From DASZMX01 sp035551475 (lineage in GTDB: Bacteria > Verrucomicrobiota > Verrucomicrobiia > Limisphaerales > Palsa-1400): a stretch of DNA of 49,177 nucleotides. The translations under genes and the position numbers were made by a program. Below the pieces are notes generated by a model that was given only the letters and a program-made list of their open reading frames with translations, searched no databases and was not told where the DNA came from. The DNA lies in assembly GCA_035551475.1 (NCBI GenBank), contig DASZMX010000078.1:1-49177 (forward strand), read 5' to 3'. Every line of letters begins with the position of its first letter. The stretch's first letter is position 1. Of the stretch, positions 9,017 to 16,484 are shown piece after piece.

Positions 9017-10504
9017 ATGAGTGACGAAATCAACCGCCGGGCGCTCGTGATCGACGACAATCCTGCCATTCACGAGGATTTTCGGAAGATTCTCGGCCCG
9101 CCTGAACACGATTCCAAAACCGTTTCCCAGATGGAAGGCGCGCTGTTCGGCGCCGCTGATTCCCTCCCGGCGGCGAGTTGTTTCCAAGTGGATTGCGCGA
9201 CCCAGGGCCAGGAAGGATTGGAGCGGTTGAAGCAGGCCTGCGCCCGGGGGGAGCGGTACGCCCTGGCGTTTGTGGATGTGCGCATGCCTCCGGGTTGGGA
9301 TGGCATTGAAACGGCCGCGCATCTTTGGGCGGTGGATCCTGATCTGCAAATCGTCATTTGCACGGCGTATTCGGATTATTCGTGGAATGAAATGACCGCC
9401 AAACTCGGGCATTCCGACCGGTTGATCATTCTGAAGAAGCCGTTCGATAATATTGAGGTGACGCAAATGGCGGAAACGCTCGCGCACAAATGGCACTTGC
9501 TCCAGGAGGCGAAACAGCGCGTGCACGATTTGGAGGCGCTCGCCGAGGAACGAACCGCCGAGTTGACGGTGGCCAATCAATCATTGCGCTCGCAGATTGA
9601 AGAGCGGACGCGATCGGAACGCGAGCGTCAGATGTTGGAGGTGCAATTGCGGCACGCGCAAAAATTGGAGGCGATTGGCCATCTGGCGGCCGGCATCGCG
9701 CATGAGATCAACACGCCCGCGCAATATGTGGGCGACAACGCGCGTTTCCTCGACGATTCGCATCGGCAGATTTCGAAAGTGCTGGAGAGTCACCGCGTCC
9801 TCTTGCAGGCCGTCAAACAACAGACGGCGACGCCGGGCCTGGTCAGCTCCGCGGAGGAAATCTTGAACGGCAGCGATCTGGATTATCTTTCCGAACAGAT
9901 ACCCTCGGCGATCAAGGCGACGATTGAAGGGGTGGATCGGATTTCCAAAATCGTCCGCGCCATGAAGGAGTTTTCACATCCCGGCTCGAAGGAAAAAATC
10001 CTCGCCGATGTGAATCGGGCCATCGAAACAACGGTGACGGTGGCGCGCAACGAATGGAAATACGTGGCGGAAATGCGGCTGGAATTGGAGTCGGATTTGC
10101 CATTAACGCCTTGTTTTGTGGGCGAATTCAACCAGACGATCCTGAACCTGATCGTCAACGCGGCCCAGGCGATACGCGAGGTGTTGGCGGCGCAACCGGG
10201 AGGCAAGGGCACGATCACGGTGCGCACTCGCCGCGCCGGGGATTCCGTGGAAGTTTCCGTGCGGGACACCGGGGCGGGGATTCCGGAGGCGATTCGTTCG
10301 CGCATCTTCGAGCCGTTTTTTACAACCAAAGAGGTGGGAACCGGCACGGGGCAGGGCTTGGCGATTGTGTACGCCTGTGTGGTGAAGCATCACGGCGGGA
10401 CTATTCGATTTGACAGCGAGGTCGGGCAGGGGTCAAACTTCATCCTGACTTTGCCAATTTCGCCTCTTCCCCTTATAAGCGAGGTGAATTCTGCCGATGT
10501 CTAA
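9017..10504 (+). CDS. REC-histidine kinase (response-regulator/kinase hybrid)
   Basis: A 495-residue soluble protein with no membrane segment. An N-terminal receiver (about residues 10-155; 'LVIDDNPAIHEDF', phospho-acceptor Asp near 87 in 'FVDVRMPPGWDG', Lys in 'ILKKPF') is followed by a coiled coil (about 160-215). The kinase core has the H-box 'LAAGIAHEINTPAQYVGDN' (His near 229), N box 'ILNLIVNAAQAI', G1 'VRDTGAGIP' and F box 'FEPFFTTK'. The receiver in front of the kinase suggests a relay: phosphorylation by the membrane kinase 4 nt upstream could switch this second kinase, which could then feed the two REC proteins that follow. This wiring is inferred from gene order. The receiver carries an insertion (about residues 35-60) between the acidic pocket and the next strand. 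Confidence 0.93.
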   Translation: MSDEINRRALVIDDNPAIHEDFRKILGPPEHDSKTVSQMEGALFGAADSLPAASCFQVDCATQGQEGLERLKQACARGERYALAFVDVRMPPGWDGIETAAHLWAVDPDLQIVICTAYSDYSWNEMTAKLGHSDRLIILKKPFDNIEVTQMAETLAHKWHLLQEAKQRVHDLEALAEERTAELTVANQSLRSQIEERTRSERERQMLEVQLRHAQKLEAIGHLAAGIAHEINTPAQYVGDNARFLDDSHRQISKVLESHRVLLQAVKQQTATPGLVSSAEEILNGSDLDYLSEQIPSAIKATIEGVDRISKIVRAMKEFSHPGSKEKILADVNRAIETTVTVARNEWKYVAEMRLELESDLPLTPCFVGEFNQTILNLIVNAAQAIREVLAAQPGGKGTITVRTRRAGDSVEVSVRDTGAGIPEAIRSRIFEPFFTTKEVGTGTGQGLAIVYACVVKHHGGTIRFDSEVGQGSNFILTLPISPLPLISEVNSADV

Positions 10505-10524
10505 GCGCATGAACGCTCGCTGCC

Positions 10525-11718
10525 ATGAAAAAAAGAATTCTGTTTGTCGATGACGAGCCCATGGTGCTGCAGGGGCTGCAACGCATGTTGCGCCCCATGC
10601 GCGCGGAATGGGACATGGAATTTTTGGGCAGCGGCGAGGAAGCGCTGCGGTCGCTGGAAAAGCTGCCGGGGGACGTGATCGTCTCGGACATGCGCATGCC
10701 GGGGATGAATGGGGCCGAATTGTTGACGGAAGTGATGCGGCGGTTTCCCACGACCGTGCGCCTGATTCTTTCGGGGTTTGCGGACAAGGACCTCATTTTA
10801 AAATGCGTCGGCTCGACCCACCAGTACCTGTCCAAGCCGTGCGATCCGGACGCGCTCAAGGCGACGATCCAGCGCGCCTCCAATCTCGAGGATTCCCTGC
10901 ACAACGAGCGTTTGAAAAGTTTGGTGTGCCAGTTGAGCCGCCTGCCCAGCATTCCCTCGCTCTACATGGAAATCATCGAGAAGATCAGCCGCCCGGAAAC
11001 CACGCTCGAAGATGTGGGGGCCATCATTGCGCGCGATGTGGGCATGACGGCGCAAATTTTGAAACTGGCGAATTCCGCGTTCTTCGGCTTGCGGCGCCAA
11101 TTGGCGAGCCCGGAAATGGCGGCGGCTTATCTGGGCTTGGACACCATTAAATCGCTCGTGCTCTCCATTCACGCGTTTGCGCAATTTCAGGGGATCGACT
11201 CCGGACCGCTGAACATGGAGGCGCTTTGGACGCACAGCCTGCAAGTGGCGGGCTCCGCGAAACTCATTGCCAAAGCGGAAGGCGCCGACGCCAAGACGGC
11301 GGAAGAGGCCTTCACCGCGGGCATGCTGCATGACTTGGGCAAGCTCGTCCTGGCGATCAATATGCCGAAGGAATTCGAGCAGGTCTGGAACTGCGCGCAA
11401 ACGGAAGGCACGCCGTTCCTCGTGGCGGAACAGAATGTGTTCGGCGCGAATCACGCCGATGTGGGCGGGTATCTGATCGGGTTGTGGGGGTTGCCGGTGC
11501 CGGTGGTGGAAGCCGTCGCCTTGCATCATTTTCCCTTGCGGGCGCCCGGCGTGGGCTTCAGCCCATTGACGTGCGTGCATGCCGCGAATGCCTTTGAGGC
11601 GGAGCGCAGCGCGCGGGCGGGGGAGGCGTCGGCGGCGCAATTGGACGCCGCGTACCTCAAATTAATCGGGGCGGAGGCGCGGGTCTCCGCCTGGCGCGAC
11701 GCCCTGGCCGCGCCGTGA
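10525..11718 (+). CDS. Response regulator with HDOD output domain
   Basis: A 397-residue protein. The receiver (1-125; 'RILFVDDEPMVLQGLQRML', Asp near 55 in 'VSDMRMPGMNG', 'YLSKPC') is joined to an HDOD domain (about 135-330) with the typical 'LPSIPSLYMEIIEKISRP' and 'IARDVGMTAQILKLANSAFF'. The HDOD part keeps an HD motif in 'AGMLHDLGKLVLAINMP'. HDOD proteins are usually regulatory scaffolds in signalling and motility rather than enzymes. There is no DNA-binding domain. It lies 20 nt after the REC-kinase gene and 13 nt before the next regulator, inside the same operon. Confidence 0.93.
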   Translation: MKKRILFVDDEPMVLQGLQRMLRPMRAEWDMEFLGSGEEALRSLEKLPGDVIVSDMRMPGMNGAELLTEVMRRFPTTVRLILSGFADKDLILKCVGSTHQYLSKPCDPDALKATIQRASNLEDSLHNERLKSLVCQLSRLPSIPSLYMEIIEKISRPETTLEDVGAIIARDVGMTAQILKLANSAFFGLRRQLASPEMAAAYLGLDTIKSLVLSIHAFAQFQGIDSGPLNMEALWTHSLQVAGSAKLIAKAEGADAKTAEEAFTAGMLHDLGKLVLAINMPKEFEQVWNCAQTEGTPFLVAEQNVFGANHADVGGYLIGLWGLPVPVVEAVALHHFPLRAPGVGFSPLTCVHAANAFEAERSARAGEASAAQLDAAYLKLIGAEARVSAWRDALAAP

Positions 11719-11731
11719 GCCGCAAACAATT

Positions 11732-12889
11732 ATGTTGACACTTCCCGAAATTCTTTTCGTCGATGACGACCCGGACATCCTGGCCGGGTTCCAACGCATC
11801 TTGCGCAAGGAATTCAAGGTGGACGTCGCGGTCGGCGGCATCCGCGCGCTGGCGCATTGCGCGACGCGCCCGGCCTATGCGGTGGTGGTGGCCGACATGC
11901 AGATGCCCATGATGAACGGCATCGAGTTCCTGGTGCAATTGGAGGAGAAATTTCCGGACACGGTCAGGATCATGTTGACCGGCAACGCGGACCAGAAAAC
12001 CGCGCGCGACGCCGTCAATCAGGGGCATATTTTCCGCTTCCTGACCAAGCCTTGTCCCCCCGAGGAATTGGGGCCGGCCTTGCGCGCCGGTCTAAAGCAA
12101 TATGGGCTCGTCACCGCCGAGCGGGAGTTGCTGGAGAAAACGCTCAATGGCGCGGCGAAGGTCATGAGTGACATTCTGGCGATGCACGATCCATTCTCGT
12201 TTGGCCGCGGGCAGCGCCTGCGCGAGTATATGCGGACCTTCGCCGAATCACTGAAGCTCAAACAGACGTGGGACTTGGAGCTGGCGGCGCTGCTCTCGCA
12301 AATCGGCTGCGTCACGATCCCGCTGCCGGTGCTGGAAAAAGCCCGCAACCGCGCGCCCTTGAGCGGCCCGGAAAAGGATATGCTGGCGCGCGCGCCGGAG
12401 CTGGGATCAAATTTGCTCGCGAATATTCCGCGGCTGGAATCAGTGGCGCAAATTCTTCTTTACCAAAATAAAAATTTCGACGGCTCGGGCTTCCCCGCCA
12501 ACGGCCTCAAGGGGGAGGACATTCCCGTCGGCGCGCGGATTTTGCGGGTGCTGCATGACTTGCTGCAATACGAGTCCCGGGACGAATCCAAGGAAAAAGC
12601 GCTGGAAGCCATGACGCGCGCGGAAGGGGTGTACGATCCCAAGGCGCTGGCGGCGGTGGCGGCGAGTTTTGATATTTGTTTGACAACGGACGACGCCGCC
12701 CGGGCCGTGCGCGCGGTTCCCCTGGCCGAACTCCGCGTCGGCCACGTTCTGCAATCCACCGCCCACACCAAGGACGGTTTGCCCATTGCGCCGCCCGGCG
12801 CGGAGATCACCGGCATCCTGCTGGAGAAGCTGCGCAATTTTGCCGAATTGGGCCAATTGGCCGAGCCCATTCTGATTCTCGGCGCCTAA
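11732..12889 (+). CDS. Response regulator with degenerate HD-GYP domain
   Basis: A 385-residue protein. The receiver (1-125; 'ILFVDDDPDILAGFQRIL', Asp near 55 in 'VADMQMPMMNG', 'FLTKPC') is followed by an HD-GYP-type fold. The metal-binding residues are missing: where active enzymes have 'LLHDIGK.GIP' this has 'ALLSQIGCVTIP' (about 186-197), and the 'HHE' before the GYP loop reads 'LYQNKNFDGSGFP'. The 'GLKGEDIPVGARIL' block is kept. It is therefore predicted to be a receptor or scaffold rather than a c-di-GMP phosphodiesterase. It is the last gene of the signalling operon; recD2 follows 31 nt later and may be co-transcribed. Confidence 0.88.
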   Translation: MLTLPEILFVDDDPDILAGFQRILRKEFKVDVAVGGIRALAHCATRPAYAVVVADMQMPMMNGIEFLVQLEEKFPDTVRIMLTGNADQKTARDAVNQGHIFRFLTKPCPPEELGPALRAGLKQYGLVTAERELLEKTLNGAAKVMSDILAMHDPFSFGRGQRLREYMRTFAESLKLKQTWDLELAALLSQIGCVTIPLPVLEKARNRAPLSGPEKDMLARAPELGSNLLANIPRLESVAQILLYQNKNFDGSGFPANGLKGEDIPVGARILRVLHDLLQYESRDESKEKALEAMTRAEGVYDPKALAAVAASFDICLTTDDAARAVRAVPLAELRVGHVLQSTAHTKDGLPIAPPGAEITGILLEKLRNFAELGQLAEPILILGA

Positions 12890-12920
12890 AACGCCGCGCG
12901 TAAGCCTTGAACTTTCCGCG

Positions 12921-15128
12921 ATGAGATTCAATCATCGCCGGGTGAAGACGCCGCCCACCTCCGCGCATCCGGATTCGATTTCCGGGCTGGTCGAGCGCGT
13001 GACGTTTCACAATGAGGAAAACGGCTTCGCCGTGCTCAAGGTCAAGGCCAAGGGGCATCGCGACCTCATCACCGTCGTCGGCGCCTTGCCGGCAGTCAGC
13101 GCGGGCGAATGGTTGACAGCGCAGGGGCGCTGGATGCAGGACCGCGAGTTCGGCCCGCAATTCAAGGCCGAGTTGCTAAAATCCACCGCGCCCACCACGC
13201 GCGAGGGCATCGAAAAATACCTCGGCAGCGGCATGGTCAAAGGCATCGGGCCGATCTACGCGAAAAAGTTGGTGGACAAATTCGGGGAGCAAATTTTTGA
13301 GGTGATCGAGCAGCGTTCGGGCGAGCTGCAAAACGTGGAGGGCATCGGCCCCAAGCGCCGCCAAATCATCAAGGCCGCCTGGGCCGAGCAAAAGGTGATT
13401 CGCCAAATCATGGTTTTCCTCCATTCCCAGGGCGTCAGCACGAGCCGCGCGGTGCGCATTTACAAAACATACGGAGAAGAGGCCGTCGAACGAGTGCGCG
13501 CCAATCCCTACGCGCTGGCGGCTGACATTCATGGCATTGGCTTCAAAACGGCCGACGAAATCGCCCAGCGCATCGGCATTCCGTTCGATTCCCTGCTGCG
13601 CGCCTGCGCCGGGTTGAGCCACGTCTTGGCCGAGGCGATGGGCGACGGCCATTGCGCGCTGCCCACCACGCTGCTGCGGGAGCACGCCGGCCAATTGCTC
13701 GGCGTCGATGAGAAGATTGTGGACGCGGCGCTCGCTAAAAACATCGCCGAAGGTCAACTCGCGCGGGAAACATTCGACGGCGAGGAACTGATTTTCCTGC
13801 CAGCCATTCAACGGGCGGAAGCGCATATCGCCGAACGCATGCGCGCCCTCGCGGCAGGACCGCCGACCTATCCGCCAATTGATTTTGAAAAAGCCGCCGC
13901 CTGGTGCCAGGAAAAAACCGGCAAGGAACTTGCGCCCAGCCAGCGCGACGCGTTGCGCCAGGCTCTGCACAGCCGGCTGCTCATTATCACCGGCGGCCCC
14001 GGCGTCGGAAAAACCACGCTGCTTAACGCGATCCTCAAAATTCTCCGCGCCAAAAAAATCCGTTGCCTGCTCAGCGCCCCAACCGGGCGCGCCGCCAAAC
14101 GCCTGGCGGAAGCGACCGGCCTGGAGGCGCGCACCCTCCATCGTCTGCTCGAAGCGCAGCCCGGCGGACGCTTCGGGCGCAATGAATCAAACCTGCTCGA
14201 ATGCGATCTGCTGGTGATCGACGAAACCTCCATGGTGGATGTGCCGCTCTTTAGCCGGCTCCTACGCGCATTGCCGCAATCTTCGGCCCTGCTCTTGGTG
14301 GGCGACGTGGATCAACTCCCCTCCGTCGGGCCCGGCATGGTTTTGGCGAATTTAATCGAAAGCCGCATCGCGCCAACCGTGCGTTTGACAGAAGTGTTTC
14401 GCCAGGCCGCCGGCAGCCTCATCATCACCAACGCCCACCACATCAATCGCGGTCATCTGCCGGAGCCTTCCGGCGAGCCGGATTCGGATTTTCATTTCAT
14501 CGAGCGCGACGAACCCGACCGCATCGCCGACACGCTAATCGAAGTCGTCAAACATAGAATTGCCGCCAAATTCGCGCTGGATCCGATTCGCGACGTGCAG
14601 GTGCTGTGCCCGATGCACCGCGGCTCCCTCGGGGTGCGCGAAATGAATCTGCGTTTGCAGGATGAGTTGAACCCCGCCCGTCCGTCCGATCCCTTCGTCG
14701 AGAAATTCGGCTGGCAATTTCGCCTCCGCGACAAGGTCATTCAAACCCAGAACGATTATGACAAGGACGTCTTCAACGGCGACATCGGCCAGATCACCAA
14801 AATCGATCCCGACGAGCGCGTCCTCACCGTGCGTTTCGAGGGCCGCGACGTTTCCTATGATTACGGCGAGCTCGACGAACTTTCTCTCGCCTACGCCATC
14901 ACCATCCACAAATCGCAAGGCTCCGAATTCCCCGCCATCGTCATCCCCGTGGCCACGCAGCAATACATGCTGCTGCAGCGCAATTTAATTTACACTGGCG
15001 TCACCCGCGGCAAAAAACTCGTCGTGCTCATCGGCCAGCGCAAAGCCCTCTCCCTCGCCGTGCGCAATAACCACACCCAAAACCGCTATTCCGCCCTCCT
15101 CCCGCGCCTCACCCACCCCGAGAAATGA
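12921..15128 (+). CDS. recD2: RecD2-type (RecD/TraA) ATP-dependent 5'-3' DNA helicase
   Basis: A 735-residue SF1B helicase, the usual RecD2/YrrC length. The N-terminal OB-like segment ('SGLVERVTFHNEENGFAVLK') and tandem helix-hairpin-helix blocks ('VEGIGPKRRQIIKAAW', 'IHGIGFKTADEIAQRIG') precede the motor. The motor has Walker A 'ITGGPGVGKTTLL' (about 355-367), motif II 'LLVIDETSMVD' (about 429), motif III 'LLLVGDVDQLPSVGPG' and the C-terminal 'AYAITIHKSQGSEFPAIV' (about 655-672). The N-terminal extension marks RecD2 (not part of RecBCD), which acts in DNA repair and replication-fork processing. Codon use matches its neighbours. It may be read through from the signalling operon 31 nt upstream. 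No RecB or RecC is nearby. Confidence 0.94.
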   Translation: MRFNHRRVKTPPTSAHPDSISGLVERVTFHNEENGFAVLKVKAKGHRDLITVVGALPAVSAGEWLTAQGRWMQDREFGPQFKAELLKSTAPTTREGIEKYLGSGMVKGIGPIYAKKLVDKFGEQIFEVIEQRSGELQNVEGIGPKRRQIIKAAWAEQKVIRQIMVFLHSQGVSTSRAVRIYKTYGEEAVERVRANPYALAADIHGIGFKTADEIAQRIGIPFDSLLRACAGLSHVLAEAMGDGHCALPTTLLREHAGQLLGVDEKIVDAALAKNIAEGQLARETFDGEELIFLPAIQRAEAHIAERMRALAAGPPTYPPIDFEKAAAWCQEKTGKELAPSQRDALRQALHSRLLIITGGPGVGKTTLLNAILKILRAKKIRCLLSAPTGRAAKRLAEATGLEARTLHRLLEAQPGGRFGRNESNLLECDLLVIDETSMVDVPLFSRLLRALPQSSALLLVGDVDQLPSVGPGMVLANLIESRIAPTVRLTEVFRQAAGSLIITNAHHINRGHLPEPSGEPDSDFHFIERDEPDRIADTLIEVVKHRIAAKFALDPIRDVQVLCPMHRGSLGVREMNLRLQDELNPARPSDPFVEKFGWQFRLRDKVIQTQNDYDKDVFNGDIGQITKIDPDERVLTVRFEGRDVSYDYGELDELSLAYAITIHKSQGSEFPAIVIPVATQQYMLLQRNLIYTGVTRGKKLVVLIGQRKALSLAVRNNHTQNRYSALLPRLTHPEK

Positions 15129-15200
15129 TCTGGAACTCAGAAAATCAGGAATAACAAAAATTGCAATCCGCGCTATTTTTCTGAGTTCGTGATTTCCAGA
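15129..15200. repeat. Inverted repeat just after the recD2 stop codon
   Basis: An 11-bp perfect stem (15134-15144 AACTCAGAAAA with 15177-15187) is extended by an outer 7-bp pairing (15129-15135 TCTGGAA with 15194-15200), with a 6-base bulge on the right side and a 32-base loop. The structure begins on the base after the TGA. It could end recD2 transcription, although no T-run follows the outer stem, or it may be the remnant of a small palindromic repeat element. Confidence 0.55.
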
Positions 15201-15251
15201 TTGTCCCATCCCGCGCAAATTTTTTTAATGAGATTCGCGGGCGTGGAAACC

Positions 15252-15280
15252 TTGCAAATAAAACCCGGCAAAAGTTAAAT
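15252..15280 (+). promoter_or_regulatory. Possible sigma-70-type promoter of the globin gene
   Basis: TTGCAA (15252-15257) and TTAAAT (15275-15280) are separated by 17 bases and lie 22 bases before the globin ATG, in an AT-rich stretch. Each hexamer matches the consensus at four of six positions, so this is suggestive only. Confidence 0.35.
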
Positions 15281-15302
15281 CCCTCCTTTACACTCTCCGC
15301 CT

Positions 15303-15710
15303 ATGGAAAAAACGCTCACTTTATTTCTCCGCATCGGTGGCCGCGCCGGCCTGATGACTCTCCTGCATCATTTCTATGCCGATGTTCGGCAACATCAAAC
15401 CATCGGCCCTATTTTCAACAGTCAAATCAAAAACTGGCCCGAGCACATCGAAACAATCGCCGATTTTTGGTCGCAAATCACCGGCGGCCCGGCGGGATAT
15501 GCCGGCCGCATGCCCGAACGACATTTGCCGTTTGGATTGCGCGAAGAACATTTTCAAGCATGGCTCGATTTATGGGATTTCAACTGCCGCCGCCAACTCG
15601 CTCCGGCTGAAGCGAACGAACTTACAACCTACGCCCGTCAAATTGGACAACGCCTTCTGCAAATTTTGCAGACCAAGAAAATGGACGAGCCGAGCGGCCC
15701 CGGATCGTAA
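15303..15710 (+). CDS. Group III truncated haemoglobin
   Basis: A 135-residue 2/2 globin. It matches group III truncated haemoglobins in 'LLHHFYADVRQHQTIGPIF', 'W..H...I.DFWSQITGG', 'GYAGRM' and the proximal region 'RHLPFGLREEHFQAWLDLW', with H74 the likely haem-ligand His. The first residues (MEKTLTLFLRIGGRAGLMTL) fit the group's helix-B start. Group III globins bind O2 or NO and have been linked to microaerobic or nitrosative physiology, but their role is not uniform. It stands alone, with recD2 upstream and the tRNA-Gly islet downstream. The 103 bases between its stop and the att-like repeat at 15814 hold no gene. Confidence 0.88.
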   Translation: MEKTLTLFLRIGGRAGLMTLLHHFYADVRQHQTIGPIFNSQIKNWPEHIETIADFWSQITGGPAGYAGRMPERHLPFGLREEHFQAWLDLWDFNCRRQLAPAEANELTTYARQIGQRLLQILQTKKMDEPSGPGS

Positions 15711-15813
15711 ATGATTTTACTTATCCGCGTCCCAAAAAAATAAAGGATAAGGCAGAAAACAGAAAAAGCTCCAAGCGCTGAAGATCATTTTACTCGCATA
15801 CCTTCGCAAGCTC

Positions 15814-15839
15814 ATGGAGCGGGTGAAGGGAATCGAACC
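15814..15839. repeat. Left direct repeat: duplicated 3' end of tRNA-Gly (att-like)
   Basis: These 26 bases are identical to 18082-18107, the 3' end of the intact tRNA-Gly gene (CCA, acceptor 3' strand and T-loop to T-stem, read on the minus strand). Beyond position 15839 the match to the tRNA breaks down, so this is only a tRNA fragment. That is the footprint expected when an element integrates at a tRNA 3' end by site-specific recombination and restores the gene at the other border. Confidence 0.85.
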
Positions 15840-15887
15840 TGTCGTTTTCAAGATTCATGCAAAACCATCCGAAGAGCGCGGTAATGG

Positions 15888-16484
15888 TTATCGGCATAAA
15901 GCGTTCAATGGAATGTATCCACCATCTGATACGGGAATACGTCCTGGCGTATCCAAATCAGTAGACGGATAGCCGGTGCCCAGCACAAGCCCTGTGCGGC
16001 GCTTGCGAGCACCTGTTCCAAGTGATGCCCCATGAAATGCTACGGCGTGAAAGATCACACTCGCGGGAGGACTTTCATGTAAAAACCGCCGAGCAATTTC
16101 CAGAATGTATTGCACAAAACAAGCGGAACTCCAAAGTTGACTTTTCCAGTCGCTTCCATGGGGAGCGGACGATTTGAGATCACACACAAGAACTCGCAAT
16201 GTTTCACCTGATCGCCAAACTAGAATTGCATCGCAAACTTTGTTCCAGTGACCGCCACCGTCTTTACTGAGGTGTTCACAAAGTGGGATCGCTTGTCCGT
16301 TTCCGGTCCGCACGTCCAGAGAGAAACCGAACACCTCATTGCAACCGCGGCAGTCGAGATTGAGTGTAGACAAGGTGGCATTGCGGCTCTTTTCCTTAAG
16401 AACGAATTTTGACTGAGGATAGAGAGGCAGGTGTCTTTTCCGATGCACAATCCTTTCAAGTGCCACAAGAAGCGGGTCTGTCAT
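15888..16484 (-). CDS. Putative PD-(D/E)xK-type nuclease, partner of the AAA ATPase
   Basis: A 198-residue protein I do not recognise as a named family. Its centre looks like a PD-(D/E)xK nuclease core: 'HWNKVCDAILVW' (D85), then a strand with 'RVLVCDLKSS' (D102-x-K104), then a helix with 'WKSQLWSSACFVQYILEI' (Q116 in the place of the RecB-like Gln), then the strand 'SVIFHAVAFHG'. A pair of cysteines (C45, C48 in 'LDCRGCNEVFGF') lies upstream. There is no signal peptide or TM segment. Its ATG overlaps the ATPase stop (ATGA, 16481-16484), so the two are probably made together. By analogy with ATPase-nuclease pairs such as Septu, Gabija or PARIS, it may be the effector released or directed by the ATPase. 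The nuclease call is by motif only. Confidence 0.6.
   Translation of the reverse strand: MTDPLLVALERIVHRKRHLPLYPQSKFVLKEKSRNATLSTLNLDCRGCNEVFGFSLDVRTGNGQAIPLCEHLSKDGGGHWNKVCDAILVWRSGETLRVLVCDLKSSAPHGSDWKSQLWSSACFVQYILEIARRFLHESPPASVIFHAVAFHGASLGTGARKRRTGLVLGTGYPSTDLDTPGRIPVSDGGYIPLNALCR

Noticed and set aside
7786..9069. 427-codon open frame on the minus strand
   Set aside because: It is antisense to the histidine kinase and is explained by high-GC codon bias.
15711..15800. Short similar strings ATGATTTTACT and ATCATTTTACT near the islet
   Set aside because: They are too short and imperfect to be an att site; the 26-bp tRNA repeat explains the border better.
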